From an uncultured Lachnospiraceae bacterium (GTDB lineage Bacteria; Bacillota; Clostridia; Lachnospirales; Lachnospiraceae), in contig CALWSF010000001.1 of assembly GCA_944384125.1 (NCBI GenBank), positions 62,001 to 126,000 on the forward strand: a stretch of DNA of 64,000 nucleotides, read 5' to 3'. Positions 43,027-50,710 of this stretch are shown here, piece after piece. Position numbers and translations under genes: made by a program. Numbering within the stretch: position 1 is the stretch's first letter; every line of letters starts with the position of its first letter. The notes beneath the pieces were generated by a model, which ran no database searches, had not been told where the DNA came from, and worked only from the letters and a program-made list of their open reading frames with translations.

Positions 43027-43412
43027 GATTTGCATTTGCACATAACAATTTTAATGTAATCGATCTTGAAAAGTCATTAAAATTTTACCATGAGGCACTG
43101 GGGCTTGAGGAGGTGCGCCGCAAAGAGGCGCCGGACGGAAGTTTTATTCTTGTTTACCTGGGGGACGGAAAGACCGGATATCAGCTGGAACTGACCTGGC
43201 TCAGGGACTGGGAAAAAGATTCCTATAATCTGGGGGATAATGAGTTCCACCTGGCATTTACTACTGATGATATGGAACGGTCCCTGAAAAAACACAGGGA
43301 GATGGGCTGTGTCTGCTATGAAAATCCGGGTATGGGAATTTATTTTATCAGTGATCCGGATGGATACTGGCTTGAAATTGTACCGGAGAAACAGGGGAGG
43401 AACAAAGAATGA
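43023..43412 (+). CDS. VOC-family (glyoxalase I-like) protein
   Basis: 129 residues, with an ATGA overlap to the MBL gene. Two beta-alpha-beta-beta-beta modules are visible: 'FAHNNFNVIDLEKSLKFYHEALGLEE' at the start and 'HLAFTTDDMERSLKKHREMG' in the second half. Metal ligand candidates are His near residue 4, Glu in 'YQLELT', His in 'FHLAF' and Glu in 'GYWLEIV'. That ligand set matches lactoylglutathione lyase, so detoxification of a methylglyoxal adduct is plausible. An MBL hydrolase next to it recalls the glyoxalase I/II pair, which is inference. Confidence 0.85.
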   Translation: MRFAFAHNNFNVIDLEKSLKFYHEALGLEEVRRKEAPDGSFILVYLGDGKTGYQLELTWLRDWEKDSYNLGDNEFHLAFTTDDMERSLKKHREMGCVCYENPGMGIYFISDPDGYWLEIVPEKQGRNKE

Positions 43413-44683
43413 TTATAACAAACGGGCGTGTGATTGATCCGGAAAGCGGATTTGATGAGACTGCTCATATCGTAATCAGAGAAGGACATATTGCGCAGAT
43501 TCAGAGAGCGGCGGAGGGCGTGCCCCGGGCAGAGGACGGAGAAGAGATAATAGATGCTTCCGGTCTGATTGCAGCTCCGGGCCTTGTGGATGTGCACGTT
43601 CATTTCCGGGATCCGGGATTTACCTACAAAGAAGATATTGAAACGGGAGCGGAGGCTGCGAAGGCGGGAGGCTTTACAACAGTTGTATGTATGGCAAATA
43701 CAAAGCCGGTAGCAGATACTCCAAAAACAGTTCGTTATATTCTGGAAAAAGGGAGAAAAACAGGAATTCACGTTCTGACAGCGGCTGCAGTATCAAAAGG
43801 TTTTAAAGGACAGGAGCTGACAGATATGAAAGCGCTGGCAGAGGCGGGCGCATGCGGTTTTACGGATGACGGGATTCCGCTGATGAATGAGAAGCTCGTC
43901 AGAGAAGCGATGGAGACGGCCGGTAAGCTGAATCTTCCGCTGAGCTTTCATGAGGAGGATCCGGCTTTTATCGTAAATAACGGGATTAATGCGGGGGCCG
44001 TTTCCAGGCAGCTGGGAATTTACGGTTCGCCGGCACTGGCGGAGGATTCTCTTGTGGCCAGAGACTGTATGATAGCACTTCACACAGGGGCCTCTGTCAA
44101 CATCCAGCATATCAGTTCCCGGAATGCGGTGCAGATGGTTGCGCTTGCCAAAAGACTGGGGGCTGATGTGTGGGCGGAAGTGACACCCCATCATTTCTCT
44201 CTGGATGAGACGGCTGTGTTAGAGCACGGCACGCTGGCGAAAATGAATCCGCCCCTCAGGACGGCGGATGACCGGAAGGCGCTCATAGAGGGGCTCAAAG
44301 ACGGGACAATTGACATGATTGCCACAGACCATGCGCCTCACAGCGCAGAGGAAAAGCAGAAGCCGCTCACAGAAGCGCCCAGCGGAATCATCGGACTTGA
44401 GACGGCGCTGCCGCTTGCCGTGACAAACCTTGTTAAAGCAGGGCATCTGACTTATCTGCAGCTGTTTGAAAAAATGTGCCTGAATCCGGCCAGACTTTAT
44501 CGCCTGGAAAGCGGCAGGCTCAGAGAGGGAGCGGAGGCGGATATTGTAATATTTGACGACAGGGAGTCCTTTACGGTAGAGGGATTCCGGTCGAAAGCAT
44601 CTAATTCCCCGTTCCTGGGGGCAAGTCTTTACGGACGGGTTCGCTGGACCATCTGCGGAGGAAAGATTGTGTATCAGGGATAG
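43409..44683 (+). CDS. pyrC: Dihydroorotase (class I)
   Basis: 424 residues; it overlaps the VOC gene by 4 nt. It closes N-carbamoyl-aspartate to dihydroorotate in pyrimidine synthesis. 'GLVDVHVHFRDPGFTYKEDI' carries the H-x-H metal ligands, followed by 'VVCMANTKPVADTP', 'LSFHEEDP', 'NIQHISSRNAV' and 'IATDHAPHSAEEK' (catalytic Asp). The length and these motifs fit the Bacillus-type enzyme. No other pyr gene is nearby, which is unusual for Firmicutes, where pyr genes often cluster. Confidence 0.95.
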   Translation: MIITNGRVIDPESGFDETAHIVIREGHIAQIQRAAEGVPRAEDGEEIIDASGLIAAPGLVDVHVHFRDPGFTYKEDIETGAEAAKAGGFTTVVCMANTKPVADTPKTVRYILEKGRKTGIHVLTAAAVSKGFKGQELTDMKALAEAGACGFTDDGIPLMNEKLVREAMETAGKLNLPLSFHEEDPAFIVNNGINAGAVSRQLGIYGSPALAEDSLVARDCMIALHTGASVNIQHISSRNAVQMVALAKRLGADVWAEVTPHHFSLDETAVLEHGTLAKMNPPLRTADDRKALIEGLKDGTIDMIATDHAPHSAEEKQKPLTEAPSGIIGLETALPLAVTNLVKAGHLTYLQLFEKMCLNPARLYRLESGRLREGAEADIVIFDDRESFTVEGFRSKASNSPFLGASLYGRVRWTICGGKIVYQG

Positions 44684-44729
44684 GGAATGCCTGAGAGGAA
44701 ACAAATAAACAGCAGGGGGAAATTGTAGA

Positions 44730-46229
44730 ATGAAAACCATGTTGAAGCGGGGAGCCGGCATACTGATGCCTGTATTCAGCCTGCCGTCTCCTTATGGAAT
44801 CGGCACTTTTGGAAAGGCTGCATATGAATTTGCCGACCATCTGAAAAATGCGCGGCAGATGTACTGGCAGGTTCTGCCTATGGGCCCCACAAGCTACGGG
44901 GACAGTCCGTATCAGTCTTTTTCCGCTTTTGCCGGAAATCCGCATTTCATTGATCTTGATATACTTATTGAGGAGGGGCTGCTGACACAGGAGGAAGTGG
45001 ATGCCTGCTTCTGGTCTGAGAAAGAGGATGAGGTAAAATATGATGCGCTGTATTATTACCGCTTTCCGCTTTTAAAAAAAGCGTATCAGAGAAGCGGACA
45101 CAGGGAGACGACAGAGTACCTCAGATTTCTGGAGGAAAATGACTACTGGCTTCCTGATTACAGCCTTTATATGGCGCTGAAAGAAGAATTTGGCGGAAAG
45201 TCCTGGATGGAGTGGGATCGCGGCGTGCGTATGCATGAGCCTGCTGTAATAAAGGATTATGAAGAAAAACTGCAGGATGAAACAGATTACTGGAAATTTC
45301 TTCAGTTCAAGTTTTTTGAACAGTGGAATAAACTCAAGTCCTACACGGAAAAGCTGGGGATTCAGATAGTAGGGGATATCCCGATCTATGTTGCCGGGGA
45401 CAGCGCAGATGTGTGGAGCCATCCGGAACTGTTTCAGCTGGATGAAGAAGAGCTGTTGCCGGTTCGGGTTGCCGGAGTTCCGCCGGACGCGTTTTCCGAG
45501 ACGGGACAGCTGTGGGGGAATCCGCTTTATGACTGGGATAAGATGGAAAAGACAGATTTTTCCTGGTGGAAGAAGCGGATGGAGGATTCTGCAAAGCTCT
45601 ATGATGTCATTCGGATTGATCATTTTATCGGAGTTGTGCAGTATTATTCAATTCCGGCGGGAGCGCCGGATGCCAGGGATGGCCGCTGGGAGAAGGGACC
45701 GGGGAAAAAGCTTACGGACGCCATTGGAGAGTCGGCAGGGAAAACGAAAATTATAGCGGAAGATCTCGGGATTTTCTGCCAGGATGTTAAGGATTTGCTG
45801 GAGGAGACAGGATATCCGGGAATGAAGATTATTGAGTTTGCCTTCAGCGGAGACAGATTTAATGAACATCTTCCTCACTGTTATACGCCGAATTCGGTTG
45901 TTTATGGAGGAACCCACGACAATGAGACCATGACCGGTTATTTCAGGGCTGATAAGCGTGAATGGTGGGAGCTTCAGTATATAGCCGATTATCTCGGTGC
46001 TGCTCATCAGAGCGAGGTGGTAGATCGCATTTTCCGGGCAGCTTACAGCTCTGTAGCCAGCGTGGCGATTTTTCAGATGCAGGATGTATTGCATCTGGAC
46101 AATGAGGCACGTATGAATACGCCGGGAACAATCGGCGAGAACTGGAGATGGCGCATGACAGAGGGACAGTTTGGGCGGGAGCAGGAGGAGTATCTGGCCT
46201 GGCTGGTTGATATTTTCGGCCGCTTCTGA
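44730..46229 (+). CDS. malQ: 4-alpha-glucanotransferase
   Basis: 499 residues, the standard GH77 length. It transfers maltodextrin segments between alpha-1,4-glucans. It opens 'RGAGILMPVFSLPSPYGIGTFG' and continues 'QVLPMGPTSYGDSPYQSFSAFAGNP'. The nucleophile Asp is in 'VIRIDHFIGV', acid/base Glu in 'IIAEDLGIF' and third Asp in 'VYGGTHDNETM'. All catalytic residues are intact. The neighbouring lipoprotein gene follows after 17 nt. The product would work with GlgB and a phosphorylase encoded elsewhere. Confidence 0.96.
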   Translation: MKTMLKRGAGILMPVFSLPSPYGIGTFGKAAYEFADHLKNARQMYWQVLPMGPTSYGDSPYQSFSAFAGNPHFIDLDILIEEGLLTQEEVDACFWSEKEDEVKYDALYYYRFPLLKKAYQRSGHRETTEYLRFLEENDYWLPDYSLYMALKEEFGGKSWMEWDRGVRMHEPAVIKDYEEKLQDETDYWKFLQFKFFEQWNKLKSYTEKLGIQIVGDIPIYVAGDSADVWSHPELFQLDEEELLPVRVAGVPPDAFSETGQLWGNPLYDWDKMEKTDFSWWKKRMEDSAKLYDVIRIDHFIGVVQYYSIPAGAPDARDGRWEKGPGKKLTDAIGESAGKTKIIAEDLGIFCQDVKDLLEETGYPGMKIIEFAFSGDRFNEHLPHCYTPNSVVYGGTHDNETMTGYFRADKREWWELQYIADYLGAAHQSEVVDRIFRAAYSSVASVAIFQMQDVLHLDNEARMNTPGTIGENWRWRMTEGQFGREQEEYLAWLVDIFGRF

Positions 46230-46246
46230 CGGAAGAAAGGAGAAAA

Positions 46247-46948
46247 ATGAGAAATTTACGGGGCATAAGCCGCAGAGTCACAGCAGTGCTCTGCGTGACA
46301 GCCGGGCTGGCGGTATTTTCTGCCGGCTGCGGAAAAAAGACAGATGTGACAGAGACAGAGAGTTCATTTACAGAGGAGACCGAAACAGCTGCGGAAAAAG
46401 AGACTGAAAAAGAGACTGAAAAAGAGACAGAGGCGCCTACTCTGGCACAGCCTGAGCGGGAGATGGATGAGATTCGTTCAGAAAAAGCTGCCGGTATTCT
46501 GACAGGAACGGTTGAGGATGCGGCCATGAATACAATTGTGGTCGCCAATGATCAATTTCCTGATGGCGTTACATTTTCAAAGGAAGATGCGGCTGTCAGC
46601 CTGGAAGACGGACTTTTGCTGGATGAAGAGGTTACCGTATTTTACCTGGGAACTCTTGCGGAGGACGGAAAGCTGGAAGACGGCAGTGTTCCGGCGGCAC
46701 AGCTTGTGCGTGATGTGAGAGAGGGAGATGAAGAGCGGCAGGCCGGTATTGTTTCCGGTAAGGTTCTTGGAATGGGAATGAGTGTCCTTACCATCCGGAC
46801 AGCCGATGGACAGGAGATTTCTTTTGAGCAGGATCCCAAACCGGTTAACCTCACGGACGGTCCGGCTGACGGGGAAGAGGTAAGTGTGCTTTATTCCAAT
46901 GAAAAGGACATCCCCTGGTATGTGCCGGAATTGATCTGGACGGAGTAA
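46247..46948 (+). CDS. Hypothetical lipoprotein with Lys-Glu-Thr repeats
   Basis: 233 residues behind AAAGGAGA. A basic N-terminus, hydrophobic core and lipobox 'FSAGC' (Cys about residue 27) mark a lipoprotein. A disordered Glu/Thr/Lys linker with four K-E-T-E units follows. The folded part (about 80-233) contains two similar beta units ('AGILTGTVEDAAMNTIVV' and 'AGIVSGKVLGMGMSVLTI'), a tandem duplicated barrel-like domain. I do not recognise a named family. It is just downstream of malQ, but a functional link is not evident. Confidence 0.75.
   Translation: MRNLRGISRRVTAVLCVTAGLAVFSAGCGKKTDVTETESSFTEETETAAEKETEKETEKETEAPTLAQPEREMDEIRSEKAAGILTGTVEDAAMNTIVVANDQFPDGVTFSKEDAAVSLEDGLLLDEEVTVFYLGTLAEDGKLEDGSVPAAQLVRDVREGDEERQAGIVSGKVLGMGMSVLTIRTADGQEISFEQDPKPVNLTDGPADGEEVSVLYSNEKDIPWYVPELIWTE
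46394..46429 (+). repeat. Three tandem 12-bp units (E-K-E-T)
   Basis: GAAAAAGAGACT occurs at 46394-46405 and 46406-46417, with a last-base variant at 46418-46429. It is in frame within the lipoprotein linker, so changes in copy number keep the reading frame. Confidence 0.9.
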
Positions 46949-46978
46949 TTAACTGCAGTCAGCAGCTGCCGATAATAC

Positions 46979-47028
46979 TTGACATATGTCGGAAACGATC
47001 TATAATGAAAATATAAATGGCATATGCC
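46979..47028 (+). promoter_or_regulatory. Promoter with two CATATG palindromes ahead of the DUF134::NifX gene
   Basis: TTGACA (46979-46984), a 16-bp spacer and TATAAT (47001-47006) form a strong promoter. GACATATGTC (46981-46990) overlaps the -35, and GGCATATGCC (47019-47028) lies just after the expected start of transcription. The two centres are 38 bp apart. They are candidate operator sites. Confidence 0.6.
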
Positions 47029-47049
47029 AGAAAAAAGAAGGGAGATAAG

Positions 47050-47880
47050 ATGCCCAGACCATGCAAGAAAAGGCGCATTTGTGCGGAGCCGTCCTGCGGC
47101 TGTTTCGGTCCCCGGGGAACTGATAACCCGACCCGTCCCGTGGTCCGCATGACACTTGACGAGTTTGAAAGTATACGGCTGATAGACTGGGAAGGACTGA
47201 CCCAGGAGCAGTGTGCGGTTCGTATGGATGTGGCCCGGACAACAGCGCAGGCGATATATGGAAGTGCCCGACAGAAGCTTGCGGAGTTTCTTATAAAAGA
47301 AGCGGAGCTTGTGATAGAAGGAGGCAATTATGTCGTCTGTGGAGGCGGGATCCCTGAATGCGGACGTGTCTGTCCGCGCTGTCAGAGAGAAAATATCCGT
47401 CGCCATGCGGCTGCAGTGCAGGGAGCGGACACGGAAAATCCCGTAAACGGCAGGGAGGAGAATAAAATGAAGATTGCAGTAACGTATGAAGACGGTCAGG
47501 TTTTCCAGCATTTTGGACACACAGAGAAATTTATGGTTTATGAAGTGCAGGAAGGGCGTATTTCTGAGAAAACACTCCTTGATACCAATGGAAACGGACA
47601 TGGTGCGCTGGCCGGATTTCTGGCTGAAAATGGCGTGGAGGTTCTGATCTGCGGCGGAATCGGAGGAGGAGCTCAGATGGCGCTTCAGGAGGCGGGAATC
47701 CGTTTTTACGGAGGTGTCTCGGGAAGCGCGGATGAGGCAGTGCAGGCTTTTCTTGACGGAACTCTGGGATACGATCCTGATGTGCACTGTGATCATCACG
47801 GCGAAGGGCATGAAGGCCATCACGGCGGAGAATGCGGAGGGCATCATGCAGGCGGCGGCCATCATTCCTGCGGCCACTAG
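47050..47880 (+). CDS. DUF134 (UPF0251) DNA-binding domain fused to a NifX/NifB-C-like domain with a His-rich tail
   Basis: 276 residues from ATG 47050. Residues 1-100 are DUF134: a Cys-rich start ('PRPCKKRRICAEPSCGCFGP') and a sigma70-region-4-like helix-turn-helix ('LTQEQCAVRMDVARTTAQAIYGSARQKLAE'). A short zinc-ribbon-like segment ('CGRVCPRCQRENIRR') precedes a dinitrogenase FeMo-cofactor-binding domain (residues about 140-245; 'KIAVTYEDGQVFQHFGHTEKF', 'ALAGFLAENGVEVLICGGIGGGAQ'). The last 30 residues have ten or more His. The domain pair suggests a metal or Fe-S responsive regulator. I see no nitrogenase gene nearby, and the NifX fold is common outside nitrogen fixation. Confidence 0.88.
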   Translation: MPRPCKKRRICAEPSCGCFGPRGTDNPTRPVVRMTLDEFESIRLIDWEGLTQEQCAVRMDVARTTAQAIYGSARQKLAEFLIKEAELVIEGGNYVVCGGGIPECGRVCPRCQRENIRRHAAAVQGADTENPVNGREENKMKIAVTYEDGQVFQHFGHTEKFMVYEVQEGRISEKTLLDTNGNGHGALAGFLAENGVEVLICGGIGGGAQMALQEAGIRFYGGVSGSADEAVQAFLDGTLGYDPDVHCDHHGEGHEGHHGGECGGHHAGGGHHSCGH

Positions 47881-47911
47881 AAGACACGGTTAGTAACTGT
47901 TTTTTAAAGAT

Positions 47912-47970
47912 TCGGAGAGCGGCCGGCAACAGGGGAGTTTTTCCTCTTGTCCGGGCGCTCTCCCGATTTT
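47912..47970 (+). terminator. Long intrinsic terminator after the DUF134::NifX gene
   Basis: TCGGAGAGCG (47912-47921) pairs with CGCTCTCCCGA ahead of TTTT (47967-47970). The inner part contains GGGGA and TCCTC arms. Confidence 0.75.
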
Positions 47971-48000
47971 ACTGCAGCTTCAATTTTGCAAAATGGGTAC

Positions 48001-48028
48001 TTGCAAATTTAGGATTTTCCTGTAAAAT
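48001..48028 (+). promoter_or_regulatory. Promoter of the first ABC-F gene
   Basis: TTGCAA (48001-48006) and TAAAAT (48023-48028) have a 16-bp spacer. The start of transcription is expected near 48035, close to the small upstream frame at 48038. Confidence 0.55.
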
Positions 48029-48037
48029 AGAATAGAC

Positions 48038-48070
48038 ATGATGAAGGGGCCCGCTTAGAAGCCTCTTTTT
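48038..48070 (+). promoter_or_regulatory. Attenuator-like leader with a six-codon upstream ORF
   Basis: ATG-ATG-AAG-GGG-CCC-GCT-TAG (48038-48058) encodes M-M-K-G-P-A. Its middle codons lie in the left arm AGGGGC (48045-48050) of a hairpin with GCCTCT (48061-48066), followed by a T run to 48070. The main start codon is 45 nt further on. No ribosome site precedes the upstream ATG, which lies almost at the predicted 5' end, so leaderless initiation would be needed. Confidence 0.4.
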
Positions 48071-48114
48071 GTTGCGGAATGAACAGTAATAGAAGGGATG
48101 GAAAGAACACTGTC

Positions 48115-49752
48115 ATGATTAGTACTAGCAATGTAACACTGCGGGTGGGAAAAAAAGCGTTGTTTGAGGACGTAAGCATTAAATTTACGGAGGGAAACTG
48201 CTATGGCCTGATCGGGGCCAACGGAGCCGGCAAGTCCACCTTCCTTCGTATCCTGTCGGGACAGCTGGAACCGACAAACGGCGAGGTAATTATTACACCG
48301 GGCCAGCGTTTATCCTTTCTGCAGCAGGATCATTTTAAATATGATGCCTATCCCGTACTTGATACGGTTATCATGGGAAATGCAAGGCTTTATGAGATTA
48401 TGAAGGAAAAAGAGGCCATCTACATGAAGGAGGACTTTACGGAGGAGGATGGAGTAAAGGCCGCAGAACTGGAAGGAGAGTTTGCTTCCATGAACGGATG
48501 GGAGGCAGAATCAGATGCTGCCAATCTCTTAAATGGCCTTGGCATAGAGACGGAATTTCACTATAAACAGGTAAGTGAGCTGACGGGCCCCCAGAAGGTA
48601 AAGGTACTGCTGGCGCAGGCGCTCTTTGGAAATCCGGATATTCTTCTTCTTGATGAGCCGACGAACCATCTGGATCTGGATGCCATAGCCTGGCTTGAAG
48701 AGTTCCTGATCAATTTTGACAACACGGTTATTGTGGTATCCCACGACAGATATTTTCTCAATAAAGTCTGCACACAGATTGCAGATATTGATTACGGCAA
48801 GATTCAGCTTTACGCCGGAAACTATGATTTCTGGTATGAGTCCAGCCAGCTGATGATCAAGCAGATGAAAGAAGCCAACAAGAAGAAGGAGGAAAAGATT
48901 AAGGAACTGCAGGAGTTTATCCAGCGTTTCTCGGCCAATGCCTCCAAATCCAAACAGGCCACTTCAAGAAAAAGAGCTCTGGAGAAAATTGAGCTGGATG
49001 AGATCAAGCCTTCCAGCCGTAAATATCCCTACATTGATTTCCGCCCTGACCGGGAAATCGGAAATGAAGTTCTCAGTGTGGAGAATTTAAGCAAGACGAT
49101 TGACGGAGTTAAGGTTCTGGACGGAATTTCCTTTATTCTGGGGCGAGAGGATAAAGTGGCGCTTGTAGGCCCCAATGAGCTGGCTAAAACAACACTGTTT
49201 AAAATCCTGTCCGGAGAGATGGAGCCGGACGAGGGAAGCTATAAATGGGGACTGACTACAACACAGGCATACTTCCCCAAAGATAACAGTGCCGAATTTG
49301 CCAATGATGATACGATTGTTGACTGGCTGACGCAGTATTCTCCCGTTAAGGATGTGACATATGTCAGGGGCTTTCTGGGGAGAATGCTTTTCGCCGGAGA
49401 AGACGGCGTGAAAAAAGTGCGGGTTCTTTCCGGAGGAGAGAAAGTTCGCTGCATGCTGTCCAAGATGATGATTTCCGGAGCCAATGTGCTTATGCTGGAT
49501 GAGCCGACAGACCATCTGGATATGGAGGCAATCACAGCGCTCAACAACGGTATGACAAAGTTCCCGGGAGTGATTATATTCTCATCCCGCGATCATCAGA
49601 TTGTAGAGACGACGGCAAACCGGATTATGGAGATTGTGAACGGAAAACTGATTGATAAAATCACGACCTATGACGAATATCTGGCAAGTGATGAGATGGC
49701 AAGAAAGCGCCAGGTATTTACAGTTACAGACAGTCAGGAGGAGGACGACTGA
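48115..49752 (+). CDS. ABC-F family ATP-binding protein (YkpA/YbiT-like)
   Basis: 545 residues from ATG 48115; ATG 48079 is an in-frame alternative, but family members begin M-I-S-x-[SA]-N-V-T. There is no membrane part, and two ABC domains are joined by a charged linker ('KKEEKIKELQEFIQRFSANASKSKQ'). Domain 1 has Walker A 'GANGAGKST', but its signature reads 'LTGPQK' instead of LSGGQ. Domain 2 has 'LVGPNELAKTT', where the Gly before Lys is Ala, a normal signature 'LSGGEK' and 'EPTDHLD'. ABC-F proteins act at the ribosomal E site, and some protect against antibiotics. Similarity to housekeeping YkpA makes resistance less likely. Confidence 0.92.
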   Translation: MISTSNVTLRVGKKALFEDVSIKFTEGNCYGLIGANGAGKSTFLRILSGQLEPTNGEVIITPGQRLSFLQQDHFKYDAYPVLDTVIMGNARLYEIMKEKEAIYMKEDFTEEDGVKAAELEGEFASMNGWEAESDAANLLNGLGIETEFHYKQVSELTGPQKVKVLLAQALFGNPDILLLDEPTNHLDLDAIAWLEEFLINFDNTVIVVSHDRYFLNKVCTQIADIDYGKIQLYAGNYDFWYESSQLMIKQMKEANKKKEEKIKELQEFIQRFSANASKSKQATSRKRALEKIELDEIKPSSRKYPYIDFRPDREIGNEVLSVENLSKTIDGVKVLDGISFILGREDKVALVGPNELAKTTLFKILSGEMEPDEGSYKWGLTTTQAYFPKDNSAEFANDDTIVDWLTQYSPVKDVTYVRGFLGRMLFAGEDGVKKVRVLSGGEKVRCMLSKMMISGANVLMLDEPTDHLDMEAITALNNGMTKFPGVIIFSSRDHQIVETTANRIMEIVNGKLIDKITTYDEYLASDEMARKRQVFTVTDSQEEDD

Positions 49753-49772
49753 CTGCTGTGAGTGTCCGGCAG

Positions 49773-49816
49773 AAAAAACGCCCGAACTCCGTTTTTGGAA
49801 CGGTAGTCCGGGCGTT
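49773..49816 (-). terminator. Terminator of the XRE regulator gene
   Basis: On the - strand, AACGCCCG pairs with CGGGCGTT, with an inner CCGTT/AACGG stem, and is followed by TTTTTT. The A run on the + side means it works mainly for the - strand, but it may also stop the ABC-F transcript. Confidence 0.85.
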
Positions 49817-49861
49817 CGCCATTTTGCAAATGCAGCAGAAGAAATCTGTCTGTCCGGCTGT

Positions 49862-50266
49862 TTATACCGGATGTTCGGTATCCTTTTCTTCGGAGGCTCT
49901 TGCCTTCTTTTTCTTTTCAGTTGTTTCGCGGTATGACAGATAATTTACATAATCAATCAGCATCTTTTTTGAGGAGCTGTTAAAGGAACATACATGGCAT
50001 ACAAAATCCCCGACAGTAATGTTTTTCAAGAGGGAGTCAGAGAATTCCGGCGGGATTTTCTGATAAGGAACTCTGCCCAGGAGATAGTCGGCACTTACTT
50101 TATAGTAGTTGGCAAGATTTACCAGATGGCGCAGAGGCAGATCGTTGCGGTTTGTCTCGTATCGGGAATAAATCTGCTGGGTAGTGCCCAGAAGCTTTGA
50201 AATCTCTTCTTGTGTCTTGCCTTCCCGTTCTCTGAGAATGCGGAGGCGTTCGCCCACACTTTCCAT
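49862..50266 (-). CDS. XRE-family transcriptional regulator
   Basis: 134 residues starting at 50264-50266 behind AAGGGGGA. The N-terminal HTH_3 domain 'GERLRILREREGKTQEEISKLLGTTQQIYSRYETNRNDLPLRHLVNLANYYKVSADYL' region is complete (residues 5-63, two helices T-Q-E-E-I and Q-Q-I-Y-S-R-Y). The remaining 70 residues include two Cys in 'FVCHVCSFNSSSKK' and a Lys/Glu-rich tail. The C-x-x-C might bind a metal or sense redox, which is speculative. The gene is alone on its strand between two + genes. Confidence 0.9.
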   Translation of the reverse strand: MESVGERLRILREREGKTQEEISKLLGTTQQIYSRYETNRNDLPLRHLVNLANYYKVSADYLLGRVPYQKIPPEFSDSLLKNITVGDFVCHVCSFNSSSKKMLIDYVNYLSYRETTEKKKKARASEEKDTEHPV

Positions 50267-50710
50267 AGAATATCCCCCTTTCTTACGCGTCCCAGTTGTG
50301 AAAATAATCTAGCATACATTTAAAAGGTTGTAACAAATTACACTTAAAAGAATGTATAAATAAAATATAAACACTATTTTTGATGTAAATAAAATGCATC
50401 CGGGCATTTAATTAAAAATATAACGAAGAATATTTATTGTTAATTATCTATAATTGGTTTATCCTGTGATGAATCAGGAGGATTTTTCATTATACCTGCA
50501 GAAGCTCTGCATTTCGACAGTAAAATTTATTATAATATATACCTGCAGACAGCTCTTCTTTGTGGAGGCATGCTGACCCCGGATTCCCGTTCGCCGGGTG
50601 TGAATCCTCCATATGAGCAGTAACGGTTTACATAGCAGTGAAATTATATTAAAATGAAAAAAGATAAAAAATTATAATAGCGCGGGGTCTAACGCGGAGA
50701 GGAGACAGAT
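50267..50710 (+). promoter_or_regulatory. Intergenic region with leader hairpins for the second nucleotidyltransferase
   Basis: This 444-bp gap holds no credible gene. The left half is very AT-rich and should contain the XRE promoter on the - strand. TATAAT appears at 50531-50536 and 50673-50678 on the + strand. Between them, GAATCCTCC (50602-50610) can pair either with GGATTC (50581-50586), closing a hairpin with a CCG/CGG inner stem, or with GGAGG (50564-50568). The same CCTCC could also bind the GGAGAGGAG ribosome site at 50696-50704. Confidence 0.4.
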
